This document shows, one piece after another, positions 1 through 6,247 of a stretch of 10,275 bases of DNA. This DNA is from Pyrobaculum sp. (GTDB taxonomy: Archaea > Thermoproteota > Thermoprotei > Thermoproteales > Thermoproteaceae), in contig JAEMPK010000055.1 in assembly GCA_022759345.1 (NCBI GenBank), positions 1-10,275 on the forward strand. The letters are read 5' to 3'. Both the position numbers and the translations under genes were made by a program. A model generated the notes under the pieces. That model did no database searches and had not been told where the DNA came from. It saw only the letters and a list, made by a program, of their open reading frames with translations. Numbering within the stretch: position 1 is the first letter of the stretch; each line of letters starts with the position of its first letter.

Positions 1-189
1 GAGGTTAAGGGTAAGGAGGACATTATAGTCGAGGGCATAGACAGAGAAGTGGTGAGTCAATTCGCCGCCTCTATTCAGTCTGCGACTGAGCTGAGAGGCG
101 ACGAGAGGCCTTCTCCACACGGCCGCGAGGGGGGCCTTGGCGTCGTCGATGGGATCTACGTCGTCGGCTACGAGCACATCAAGAGTTAA
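1..189 (+). CDS. rpl6p: 50S ribosomal protein L6, C-terminal fragment
   Basis: Frame 1 is open from the window edge to TAA at 187-189, giving the last 62 residues of a protein that begins upstream. The segment with IIVEGIDREVVSQFAASIQ followed by ATELRG and ending VVDGIYVVGYE matches the C-terminal domain of archaeal/eukaryotic-type L6, whose consensus is a VEGxDxExVxQxAAxIExAT stretch then a DGIY strand. L6 sits at the base of the large-subunit stalk near the sarcin-ricin loop of 23S rRNA. About a dozen residues (PSPHGREGGLG region) lie between ELRG and DGIY, where L6 usually has a short RVFQ-like link, so this looks like a small lineage-specific insertion. The next gene starts inside this reading frame. 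Family assignment is from remembered consensus, not a search. Confidence 0.85.
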   Translation, partial: EVKGKEDIIVEGIDREVVSQFAASIQSATELRGDERPSPHGREGGLGVVDGIYVVGYEHIKS

Positions 190-1258
190 CCTCCGAGCCT
201 ACGTCCTCTTCTCCGCACCTTACTCTTTCGTAGTTTTTCTACTGCCCTTCTACGTCTTTGAGCTCGGCGGCGGCGCCCCCGAGGTGGGAGCCGCCTACGG
301 CCTCTACGCCTTGGCCACAGTCCTCACCCGGCTTGTATCTGGAGGCTTTGTGGACCTGGCGGGGAGGCGGGCTGCGCTCGGCGTGGGCGGCGCCGCGTTG
401 GCCGCCGCCATGGCCTTGTTAGGCCTCTCCTCAGCCGTTCAGCACGTATACGCCGCGCTCTTCCTCGCCGGCGTCGCCTCTAGTCTAGTCAACGTAGCCG
501 TCATAGCCTACGTATCCGACCTAGGCGGGGTCGAGACGCCCCAGCTGTATTCCAAAATGAGAGTGGCTGCGGCCCTTGGGGCCGTCGCCGGCGGCGTCTC
601 TATCCCTGCCGCGTATCTTCTCTCGCGGCTCATCGGCTACGCCGCCGCGTTCAGGGCGTTGGCGTTTATCTTCGCCGCCGCGTCTCTCGTAGCGTTGGCC
701 TTTCTGCCGCCGGAGACGAAACACCTAGCCTCTCGCCATGGGAAGACGCATGTCGCCATGGCGGCATGCATCATATGGCTGGCCTTCCTCCTCGGCCTGG
801 CGCTGGGGCTCTACGGGCCGCAGATTCTTCCATATCTACACCTCAAGTTTTCTTTGTCTCCATTTTCAGCGATTTTGCTCTACCTCCCGGCTGTGTCTGC
901 CTGGCTCTACGGCCCCCGACTCGCCAAGCCTAACCGCGGCGTAATCTTCGCCGGGGTGGTTGCCATGTCTCTAGCGCTTTTCGGCATGTCCCTCTCGCCG
1001 AGTCCTTACCTCTTTTCTCTGTTTTGGCTTTTAGAGAGCTTCGGCGTGGCGGTAGCCTCCACGGCTTTGGATCAGTCTTTGGTTAGGCACGTGGCGGGGG
1101 CGTACTGGGGAAGAGGCTATGGCGTGTACCAAGCGGCGAATAACCTCGGCTACTCCCTGGGGGCTTTTATGTCTGGATATTTACCCGGCCCGTTCATCTA
1201 CGCCGCTCTGCCGCTTGCCGCCTTATCCATGGCGCTCTTCATGTGTAGAGACCTATGA
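137..1258 (+). CDS. Major facilitator superfamily (MFS) transporter
   Basis: This is a polytopic membrane protein of about 370 residues, short but normal for a 12-helix MFS carrier, and almost entirely hydrophobic segments joined by short loops. MFS motif A is visible between helices 2 and 3 as GGFVDLAGRR (about residues 69-78). A glycine/alanine-rich stretch near residues 140-155 fits the motif C region, and the GYGVYQAANNLGYSLG segment near the C-terminus resembles the later helices of the family. It should move a small solute across the cytoplasmic membrane with ion coupling; the substrate cannot be told. The start is either TTG at 137 or ATG at 149. Both lie inside the L6 gene, and the next in-frame start would delete helix 1. 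I see no TATA box in front, so it is probably read through from the L6 transcript. The 3' end overlaps the opposing prenyltransferase by 20 bases. Confidence 0.85.
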   Translation: MASSMGSTSSATSTSRVNLRAYVLFSAPYSFVVFLLPFYVFELGGGAPEVGAAYGLYALATVLTRLVSGGFVDLAGRRAALGVGGAALAAAMALLGLSSAVQHVYAALFLAGVASSLVNVAVIAYVSDLGGVETPQLYSKMRVAAALGAVAGGVSIPAAYLLSRLIGYAAAFRALAFIFAAASLVALAFLPPETKHLASRHGKTHVAMAACIIWLAFLLGLALGLYGPQILPYLHLKFSLSPFSAILLYLPAVSAWLYGPRLAKPNRGVIFAGVVAMSLALFGMSLSPSPYLFSLFWLLESFGVAVASTALDQSLVRHVAGAYWGRGYGVYQAANNLGYSLGAFMSGYLPGPFIYAALPLAALSMALFMCRDL

Positions 1259-2111
1259 ATATGCCGAGGGGGATAAGTAGACCCACGGCTAGGTTTATGT
1301 TAAAGGCCGCGGCGCTCTTTCCCCGGGCGCTGAGGATAGCTGAGTAGATCTCCAAAGCCGCGCCGGCCAACGTCGGTATGAGGCCGAAGAAGCTGAGCCT
1401 ATAGATGAAGTAATTCGCAACGTAGAGAGCGGCCGAGGCCGTGAGGAGGAACAGAGCAGCGGCATCAGCCGCCCGCAGGCCGAAACAAGAGGCAACGCTG
1501 CCGAGGCCATGGGATTTGTCGAACTCATAGTCGCCCTTGGAATACGCCACGTCAAACCCAGCGACCCAAAGCGCAGCGGCCAGCACCAGAAGCCAAGGCG
1601 TCTTGGCTAAGGCAGTTTCAATATCCTCTGGGTGCATCGCTATGGCGGCGCCCAGCGGCACCAAGGCGTAGACGAGGCCTAGGTGGAGGTGCGGCAGGCA
1701 GTGCAACCTTTTGGCGTAGGGGTACGTGACGACGACTAGGAGGTACGGCGCAGACAGCAGAAGAGGCCATTTGCCGAGGGCGGCGGCGGACAAGACGAAG
1801 AGCGCGGCTCCGAAGGCGAAGACTCCGTAGGCCTCTTTGAAGCTTACCCTGCCCGACACCAGCATCCTGCCCCGCGTCCTCGGGTTAAGTCTGTCTATGG
1901 GGTAGTCGGCGATGTTGTTCCACGACATGCCGGCGGTCCTGAGGCCGAATACCGCAAGCCCTATAAACACGGCGCGCCAGAGGTCCATATCGCCCCCCGC
2001 GAGAAGCGCCGCGGCGTAGGCCATGGGGAGCGTGAAGACGGTGTGTTCCACTCTGATGAACCTAAGCAACCTCGCGGCAGTGGCTCCCACAACCTCCGGG
2101 TCGAAAGACAC
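1239..2111 (-). CDS. UbiA-family prenyltransferase, candidate menaquinone-pathway MqnP
   Basis: A 290-residue, multi-helix membrane enzyme of the UbiA superfamily, which joins a polyprenyl diphosphate to an aromatic acceptor. The first Mg-diphosphate motif is N65-NIA-D69-YPI-D73, followed by RLNPRTRGR. The second is D187-VAYSKGD194-YEFD198. The N-terminal LLRFIRVEHTVFTLPMA is typical of the UbiA-like subgroup first labelled 4-hydroxybenzoate polyprenyltransferase and since linked to menaquinone synthesis by the futalosine route (MqnP). Pyrobaculum makes menaquinone and not ubiquinone, so that role is more likely than ubiquinone synthesis; geranylgeranylglyceryl phosphate or heme O prenylation are less likely alternatives. 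Start is GTG at 2111, supported by a TATA-like box at 2130-2137, the same spacing seen at other genes here. It is convergent with the MFS gene and divergent from the decayed gene at 2169. Confidence 0.85.
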   Translation of the reverse strand: MSFDPEVVGATAARLLRFIRVEHTVFTLPMAYAAALLAGGDMDLWRAVFIGLAVFGLRTAGMSWNNIADYPIDRLNPRTRGRMLVSGRVSFKEAYGVFAFGAALFVLSAAALGKWPLLLSAPYLLVVVTYPYAKRLHCLPHLHLGLVYALVPLGAAIAMHPEDIETALAKTPWLLVLAAALWVAGFDVAYSKGDYEFDKSHGLGSVASCFGLRAADAAALFLLTASAALYVANYFIYRLSFFGLIPTLAGAALEIYSAILSARGKSAAAFNINLAVGLLIPLGIFIGLYT

Positions 2112-2129
2112 AGAACGTGATGCGTGCTA

Positions 2130-2137
2130 TTTTTAAG
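2130..2137 (-). promoter_or_regulatory. TATA-like box for the UbiA-family gene
   Basis: On the minus strand the sequence CTTAAAAA is centred about 22 bases before the GTG at 2111. This matches the spacing between TTTAAA and the GTG of the XTP/dITP diphosphatase gene in the same window, and points to a leaderless transcript. No ribosome-binding site is visible. Confidence 0.5.
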
Positions 2138-2140
2138 TGG

Positions 2141-2150
2141 TTTTCGAAAA
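2141..2150. promoter_or_regulatory. 10-bp palindrome TTTTCGAAAA between divergent genes
   Basis: TTTTCGAAAA is a perfect 10-base palindrome in the space between the minus-strand prenyltransferase start (2111) and the possible GTG start (2169) of the decayed plus-strand gene. Its centre is about 23 bases before 2169, where a TATA box would sit. It may therefore be a degenerate promoter for the decayed gene, an operator, or chance. Confidence 0.2.
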
Positions 2151-2168
2151 GGCCTAACGGCTTGCATA

Positions 2169-3047
2169 GTGCGAAGGACGCCGTAAAGCGCCGGCGGCAT
2201 TGGTCTATCGCTTGGAGCGATGGTTGCGCTGTATCCGTTCCTCAGATGGGGCTACGAAATTACACAACCGCAGAGACACGCCGCACCCAGAGGTGTGTGG
2301 TTTGAGAAGATCGTAGGCTCCCAGCGACAGCGAGGTGGAGTTGAGGTTTGTAGATGAGGCAGGCAACCCGGCGGAGTTTTCGGCGCCTCTCTTCTGGGAG
2401 CCGACAGGCGAGGCCGAGGAGGTCTACATACGGGGAAGGCTGAGACTGCCGAGGAGGGGACTCGCCCACCGTGTAGATAAGTGGGAGGAGTTTCTCGGCG
2501 GGTAGCCGCCTAAAACCGAAAACACCCTGCTCACCATACTTCCCATCTCCACCCCCGGGGAGGCACTGCCCTACACAGCGCTTCTAGAAAATCTCAGATT
2601 CACCAACAGAACCTACGTAGTGAGGGGATGCAAAAACGGCGCAGTGCCGGCACCTTCTTCGCCGCATGTCCTGAGGCTAAAGTAGTCTACGACTCCTATG
2701 TAGACATCACCAACTGGGTTCCAGCCGTGGGCTTAATAGACCAGTCAAGTGGCGCCTTTGGAGATAGCGACGTGGCATTTAGCTATGTTGTGGACGGCTC
2801 TGCTTTAAAGCTCAACGCCCACGGCGCAGTCAGCTTAGGTTACGGCACCTCAGCTAGAATAAGCGGCACATACAGCTGGAGCACGGGCACCCTCCGGAAG
2901 CAAGAGGGGAGGGAATTTACAATCGCAAGCGACGACTAATCGGCCTCAGTCGTGTTCTACAACATCAGGCTAAGGGTTTCAGTTATCGAAGTCTACACAA
3001 ATTGTCTCGTCAGCGACGTGCGGCAGTCCAGAACCCCATTTATATAG
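2169..3047 (+). pseudogene. Decayed Tat-signal, beta-rich exported protein of unknown family
   Basis: Protein-like sequence runs across about 880 bases but is broken repeatedly. From GTG 2169 the frame reads V-R-R-T-P-stop (TAA 2184-2186), then SAGGIGLSLGAMVALYPF, a hydrophobic stretch that with the RRT looks like a twin-arginine signal (RRTFLK type) that lost its FLK core. It continues EITQPQRHAAPRGVWFEKIV to about 2315. One extra G near 2316 moves the reading to the next frame, which continues smoothly as APSDSEVELRFVDEAGNP and meets an in-frame TAG at 2503-2505. The same frame resumes as PPKTENTLLTILPISTPGEA to about 2625. Between about 2625 and 2660 it shifts back, giving ACPEAKVVYDSYVDITNWVP and a Gly/Ser-rich beta-like segment. 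A TAA at 2937-2939 is followed by more protein-like sequence (SVVFYNIRLRVSVIEVYT) up to TAG 3045-3047. I do not recognise the family. An assembly with several errors is a less likely alternative. Confidence 0.6.
3039..3047 (+). promoter_or_regulatory. TATA-like box before the broken thioredoxin gene
   Basis: TTTATATAG is a good archaeal TATA match and overlaps the last stop of the decayed gene. It predicts a start near 3064-3069, but in the thioredoxin upstream frame that place reads CTT AAC GCC CTC, with no ATG, GTG or TTG. The promoter looks preserved while the start codon may be lost. Confidence 0.4.
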
Positions 3048-3061
3048 AAACGACTCAGACG

Positions 3062-3399
3062 CTTAACGCCCTCAACCACGTCCCGGCCGGGGCGTTAGAC
3101 GCGGCGGAGCCTGTCCAATATCTGAGCTTCCTCGGGAGAGACGGCAGACTTGCCCCTACTGCCAGATGTTCGACCCCATATTTAAGCAGGTGGGCGAGAG
3201 ATACCGCGGCTTCGCCAACTTCGTAAAGGTCGACGTGGAGCAGTTTTATCACCTCGCCGCCGCCTTGGGCGTCATGGGGACGCCCACCACCGTGGCTTTT
3301 GTGGATGGCCAGCCGGTGGAGGTTGCGCCGGGCTTTATGACGGCGCCGCAGTTCAAGGCCTTCGTGGAGTCCGTACTCGGCTACGCTGGGTGCAGATAA
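3062..3399 (+). pseudogene. Thioredoxin-fold protein with CPYC site, frameshifted
   Basis: The downstream part, from 3148 to TAA 3397-3399, encodes T-CPYC-QMFDPIFKQVGERY, a strand with FVKVDV, then LGVMGTPTTVAFVDGQPV with the cis-proline of the thioredoxin fold (TPT), and a closing helix. The CPYC codons are at 3151-3162. Upstream in that frame the translation is arginine/proline-rich and not thioredoxin-like, whereas the frame 3062-3148 reads VPAGALDAAEPVQYLSFL, a plausible first helix and strand. The two join if one base is missing between 3148 and 3149. ATG 3166 gives an open 77-residue frame, but it lies beyond the active site and would lack it. No start codon is seen near 3064, where the TATA box predicts one. 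The product would be a small disulfide reductase or glutaredoxin-like protein of about 110 residues. It lies 30 bases before the CoADR-like gene. A sequencing error remains possible. Confidence 0.6.
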
Positions 3400-3401
3400 T
3401 A

Positions 3402-3409
3402 CTTTAAAG
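3402..3409 (+). promoter_or_regulatory. TATA box for the CoADR-like flavoprotein gene
   Basis: CTTTAAAG, preceded by the A-rich GATAATA, is centred about 24 bases before ATG 3430. This is the spacing expected for leaderless transcription in this window, and no Shine-Dalgarno is visible. Confidence 0.55.
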
Positions 3410-3429
3410 GGGGCATCGTAGACGCTTCA

Positions 3430-4776
3430 ATGGTTAGGGTTGTAGTCGTAGGAGGCGGCGCAGCGGGCGCCTCGGCCGCGGCTAGGGCGAGGAGGCTGGA
3501 CCCCAACGCCGAGGTTATCCTCATCGAAAGGGGCTCTATGATTACGCATGCGCCGTGCGGCATGCCTTATGCCGTTGGGGGTATTGTGAAAAGCCACGAG
3601 GACCTCATGACGTACACCCCTGAGGAGTTTGAAAAAGAGCGCAACATAAAGGTTCTGACTAGAACCGCCGTTGTCGACGTCGACGTGGATAAACAGGTCG
3701 TGGTGGCGAGGAGAGGGGACGCGGAAGAGAAGATAGCCTGGGATAAGCTAATCATAGCAACTGGCGCGAAGCCGCTTGTGCCTAAGATACCTGGCGTAGA
3801 GCTAAAGGGTATACTCACCATGAGGCATCCCGACGAGGTGCCAGAGTTAAGAGGCCATCTGGAGAAGGCGAAGACTGTGGCCATCGTAGGCGGGGGTTAT
3901 ATCGGCGTGGAGATGGCGGAGGTTCTTCTGGAGATGGGGAAGAGGGTTCTCCTTTTTGAGATGTTTGACCAAGTGCTTCCCGCAGCGCTTGATCCAGACG
4001 TAGCCGCTGTGGTTGCTGAAGAGATGAAAAGCCGCGGCGTCGAGCTTCACCTCGGCGAGAAAGTGGTGGAGTTTAGAGGCGACAACCACGTGAACAAGGT
4101 GGTGACCGAGAAGGGCGAGTATCCTGTTGACGAGGTGGTGTTAGCCGTCGGCGTTAGGCCTGACGTGGAGCTCGCCGTCAGGGCCGGGGCTAAGTTGGGA
4201 GAGACCGGGGCCGTCTACGTGAATGAATACATGGAGACCACCGTGCCGAATGTATACGCCGCGGGTGACGTGGCGGAGAAGGTACACAGAGTTACGGGCA
4301 GGCGGGTGTGGATACCTCTGGCGCCGACCGCCAACAAGGAGGGTCAGGTGGCAGGCGGCAACGCGGTGAAGGGCCGGGTGATGAAGTTCCCAGGCGTCGT
4401 GGGCACCGCCGTCACCAAGTTCTACAGTCTATACATCGCGCGGACCGGCCTGGGGGAGAGGGAGGCGGCGCAGCTAGGCTTTAAGACGCAGAGCGCCTTA
4501 ATTAAGGCAAGGACTAAGGCCCACTACATGCCGGGCGCAGAGACGGTCCACGTCAAGTTGATCGCCGAGGAGTCCACAGGCCGTGTGTTAGGCGCTCAGA
4601 TTGTGGGCAAGAGCCCCGTGGTCGCCTCCTACGCCGATATAATGGCTGTGGCGATCCAGTCGGGCTACACAGTCTCCGACGTCTTCTTCTCAGACATCGG
4701 TTATATGCCCGATACGGCGCCTGTCTGGCATCCGCTCATTGTCGCAGCTAGGGTATTGAGTAGGGGCAAGTTGTAA
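3430..4776 (+). CDS. CoA-disulfide reductase / NADH oxidase-like FAD oxidoreductase
   Basis: A 448-residue cytosolic flavoprotein of the CoADR/NADH oxidase/persulfide reductase group of pyridine nucleotide-disulfide oxidoreductases, of normal length. The FAD Rossmann motif is VVVGGGAAGASAAARA (residues 5-20). The single redox cysteine C43 sits in HAPCGMPYAVGG, the family signature, and there is no CxxxxC pair. The NAD motif is VGGGYIGVEMAE (153-164), with E177 ending the second strand, which favours NADH over NADPH. The second FAD contact is YAAGDVA with D280. The dimerisation domain ends near DIGYMPDTAPVWHP, where Y425 sits in the C-terminal region that carries catalytic tyrosines in CoADRs. 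Likely reactions are NAD(P)H-dependent reduction of CoA disulfide, sulfur or persulfides, or of oxygen to peroxide or water; sequence cannot choose. It may be tied to sulfur metabolism. It has its own TATA box and follows the broken thioredoxin gene. Confidence 0.87.
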   Translation: MVRVVVVGGGAAGASAAARARRLDPNAEVILIERGSMITHAPCGMPYAVGGIVKSHEDLMTYTPEEFEKERNIKVLTRTAVVDVDVDKQVVVARRGDAEEKIAWDKLIIATGAKPLVPKIPGVELKGILTMRHPDEVPELRGHLEKAKTVAIVGGGYIGVEMAEVLLEMGKRVLLFEMFDQVLPAALDPDVAAVVAEEMKSRGVELHLGEKVVEFRGDNHVNKVVTEKGEYPVDEVVLAVGVRPDVELAVRAGAKLGETGAVYVNEYMETTVPNVYAAGDVAEKVHRVTGRRVWIPLAPTANKEGQVAGGNAVKGRVMKFPGVVGTAVTKFYSLYIARTGLGEREAAQLGFKTQSALIKARTKAHYMPGAETVHVKLIAEESTGRVLGAQIVGKSPVVASYADIMAVAIQSGYTVSDVFFSDIGYMPDTAPVWHPLIVAARVLSRGKL

Positions 4777-4804
4777 TTTTTGGCTAGCTAAGCTTCGACT
4801 TTTT
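4777..4804 (+). terminator. T-run terminator candidates after the flavoprotein gene
   Basis: The stop codon TAA is followed at once by a T5 run (4777-4781) and then by a second T5 run (4800-4804). Archaeal RNA polymerase terminates at such T-rich tracts without a required hairpin. The placement fits, but runs this short are weak evidence. Confidence 0.3.
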
Positions 4805-4815
4805 CCTAAAAAACG

Positions 4816-4823
4816 CATTTTAC
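4816..4823 (+). promoter_or_regulatory. TATA-like box for malate dehydrogenase
   Basis: CATTTTAC, preceded by an A-rich stretch (CTAAAAAACG) that could serve as a BRE, is centred about 23 bases before ATG 4843. A second A/T-rich stretch (AATTTATTT, 4826-4834) is too close to the start for the usual spacing. Confidence 0.4.
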
Positions 4824-4842
4824 CCAATTTATTTCCTTCCCT

Positions 4843-5772
4843 ATGATAACAATAATTGGAAGCGGTAGAGTTGGTACAGCGGCGGCAGTTATAATGGGGT
4901 TGATGAAGGTAGATACTAAAATTATGTTGATTGATATAGTGAAAGGGTTGCCTCAGGGAGAGGCCTTAGACATGAACCACATGAGTTCTATCCTTGGTCT
5001 GGATGTTGAGTACTTCGGCTCTAACGACTACAAGGACATGGCGGGCAGCGACCTCGTCGTTGTTACCGCCGGGCTTCCTAGGAAGCCTGGCATGACTAGA
5101 GAGCAGTTGTTAGAGGCGAATGCAAAAATTGTGAACGAGATTGGGAAGGAGATTAAGAGATATGCGCCTAATTCTATAGTTATTTTGACCACGAACCCGC
5201 TCGATGCGATGACTTACGTAATGTGGAAATCCACCGGTTTCCCGAGAGAAAGGGTGATTGGATTCAGCGGCGTGTTAGACGCAGGTCGTTTGGCGTATTA
5301 CGCCGCTAAGAAGCTTGGCGTGTCTCCAGCCTCTATACTGCCGATTGTTCTGGGTCAACACGGCGAGAGCATGTTCCCAGTGCCCACCAAGAGCTTTCTA
5401 CATGGGGTACCTTTGAGCAAACTACTTACAGAGGAGCAGTTAAAGGAGGTTGTGGAGGAGACGGTGAAGGCGGGCGCCCGCATCACTGAGCTAAGGGGCT
5501 TCTCCTCTAACTGGGGCCCCGGCGCTGGACTTGCGTTAATGGCTGACGTGATTAAGCGAGATGCCAAAAGGTCGTTAATAGCGTCTGTGGTCCTACGGGG
5601 GGAGTACGGGGTCAGCGACGTGCCTGTGGAAGTGCCCATAGTGCTCGGCAGAGGCGGCGTGTCGAGGATTCTCGAGGTGGAGCTGACGGCGGAGGAGAAA
5701 CAGAAGTTTTTGCAGAGCGTAGAGGCGATAAAGAAGCTTATTGCATCAATACCGCCTGCCTATCTACAGTAA
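4843..5772 (+). CDS. mdh: Malate dehydrogenase (LDH-like type)
   Basis: A 309-residue member of the lactate/malate dehydrogenase superfamily, interconverting malate and oxaloacetate with NAD(P) in the cytosol. The nucleotide motif is IIGSGRVGTA (residues 4-13), and D31 at the end of the second strand (LIDIV) favours NAD. The substrate loop is AGLPRKPGMTREQ, with R80 and R86. The family TTNPLD motif is at 116-121, D146 and R149 lie in VLDAGRLAY, and the catalytic histidine is H173 in VLGQHGESMFPV. The arginine-containing loop (PRKPGMTR) marks malate rather than lactate specificity. It serves the citric acid cycle or reductive carbon fixation. The first 45 or so codons are clearly richer in A/T (ATA, ATT, AGA, GTA) than neighbouring genes, while the rest matches them. 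ATG 4843 is the only start that keeps the Rossmann strand. It has its own promoter, and the next gene begins 27 bases after its stop. Confidence 0.93.
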   Translation: MITIIGSGRVGTAAAVIMGLMKVDTKIMLIDIVKGLPQGEALDMNHMSSILGLDVEYFGSNDYKDMAGSDLVVVTAGLPRKPGMTREQLLEANAKIVNEIGKEIKRYAPNSIVILTTNPLDAMTYVMWKSTGFPRERVIGFSGVLDAGRLAYYAAKKLGVSPASILPIVLGQHGESMFPVPTKSFLHGVPLSKLLTEEQLKEVVEETVKAGARITELRGFSSNWGPGAGLALMADVIKRDAKRSLIASVVLRGEYGVSDVPVEVPIVLGRGGVSRILEVELTAEEKQKFLQSVEAIKKLIASIPPAYLQ

Positions 5773-5779
5773 TATATAT
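5770..5779 (+). promoter_or_regulatory. TATA box for the lysine-tail gene
   Basis: TAATATATAT begins within the malate dehydrogenase stop codon and is centred about 25 bases before GTG 5800, so the gene should have its own leaderless transcript. Confidence 0.5.
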
Positions 5780-5784
5780 CCGTA

Positions 5785-5799
5785 TTTTTTCTCTTTCTC
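5785..5799 (+). terminator. Pyrimidine-rich T tract, possible mdh terminator
   Basis: Fifteen pyrimidines, T6 followed by CTCTTTCTC, lie between the malate dehydrogenase stop and the next start. Such tracts end archaeal transcripts. It also lies between the next gene's TATA box and its start codon, so it may simply be that gene's initiator region. Confidence 0.3.
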
Positions 5800-6201
5800 G
5801 TGTCTCAGGTACTGTTTGAAGTTGTGGGGGAGAGGGGGAAGCTAGTGGTGTTGGAGGACTCCGAGGTTGGGCACGTGTTTGCGGTTATTCCATACGAGAA
5901 AAAGGCAAGTCCGGCGTTGATTCGTGAGTTGAGAGAACAGACACTAGACCCGTGGCGGTATGTGGAGGGGGTTGGGTTTGTACTTGATATAACTGCCTGG
6001 AAAGGCGAGGCCGGGTTATCTCTAGAAGATATAAAGAATAAAGTGGAGAAATACAAAGCGTCTATTGATCAAATCTTTCAAGTACTTGAAAGCGTAGCGT
6101 CAAAGGAGGCTGAGGAGAAGAAGAAAAAGAAGAAGAAAAAAGCCGCTCGGAGGAAGACTAAGAAAAGTAAGAAGACTGCAAAGAAGAAATCGAGTAAGTA
6201 G
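5800..6201 (+). CDS. Unrecognised protein with polylysine C-terminal tail
   Basis: 133 residues, not recognised. Residues 1-65 look like a small alpha/beta domain (VLFEVVG, KLVVLED, HVFAVIPYE, then a helix SPALIRELREQ and GVGFVLDIT). Residues 73-106 form a long charged helix (LSLEDIKNKVEKYKASIDQ...) that could be a coiled coil. Residues 102-133 are a tail with 20 Lys/Arg out of 32, including eight consecutive lysines and a K/R/A/T/S-rich end like the disordered tails of H1-like and other nucleic-acid-binding proteins. By composition it should bind DNA or RNA, or a large acidic partner; that is inference. Codon use is A/T-rich throughout. The GTG start is supported by the TATA box at 5770-5779. 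It stands between malate dehydrogenase and the disulfide oxidoreductase, apparently as a separate unit. The A/G-only tract in the tail is not evidence of frameshift, because the frame stays open on both sides. Confidence 0.75.
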   Translation: MSQVLFEVVGERGKLVVLEDSEVGHVFAVIPYEKKASPALIRELREQTLDPWRYVEGVGFVLDITAWKGEAGLSLEDIKNKVEKYKASIDQIFQVLESVASKEAEEKKKKKKKKAARRKTKKSKKTAKKKSSK

Positions 6202-6216
6202 CCTCAGGGGGCGATA

Positions 6217-6226
6217 AGTTTAATAC
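6217..6226 (+). promoter_or_regulatory. TATA-like box for the PDO gene
   Basis: AGTTTAATAC lies in the 46-base gap after the lysine-tail gene. Its TTTAAT core is centred about 26 bases before ATG 6248, close to the spacing of the other promoters here. Confidence 0.5.
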
Positions 6227-6247
6227 TACCATTTCGAGTGTTCGCCT

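Noticed and set aside
2117..2305. 62-residue plus-strand ORF starting MMRAIFKWF
   Set aside because: It is out of frame with the signal-peptide-like segment at 2187-2245 and has no sensible composition beyond its first residues; the neighbouring frame reads much more like protein.
2260..2469. 69-residue minus-strand ORF across the decay zone
   Set aside because: It is the antisense of the segment whose plus strand reads as protein (FVDEAGNP, EPTGEAEEVYIRG); no promoter or recognisable motif.
2503..2505. In-frame TAG read as pyrrolysine or suppressed stop
   Set aside because: Pyrrolysine use is not known in Thermoproteales, and the same gene carries frameshifts and TAA stops, so decay is the simpler reading.
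3002..3226. 74-residue ORF ending in an Ala/Ser/Arg-rich stretch
   Set aside because: Only its middle (3062-3148) is protein-like; after 3149 the CPYC thioredoxin frame is clearly the real one, so I treat it as one half of a frameshifted gene.
6118..6200. A/G-only tract as a slippery frameshift site or simple-sequence artefact
   Set aside because: The frame stays open with mixed AAG/AAA/AGG codons and ends in a normal stop; the basic tail explains it.
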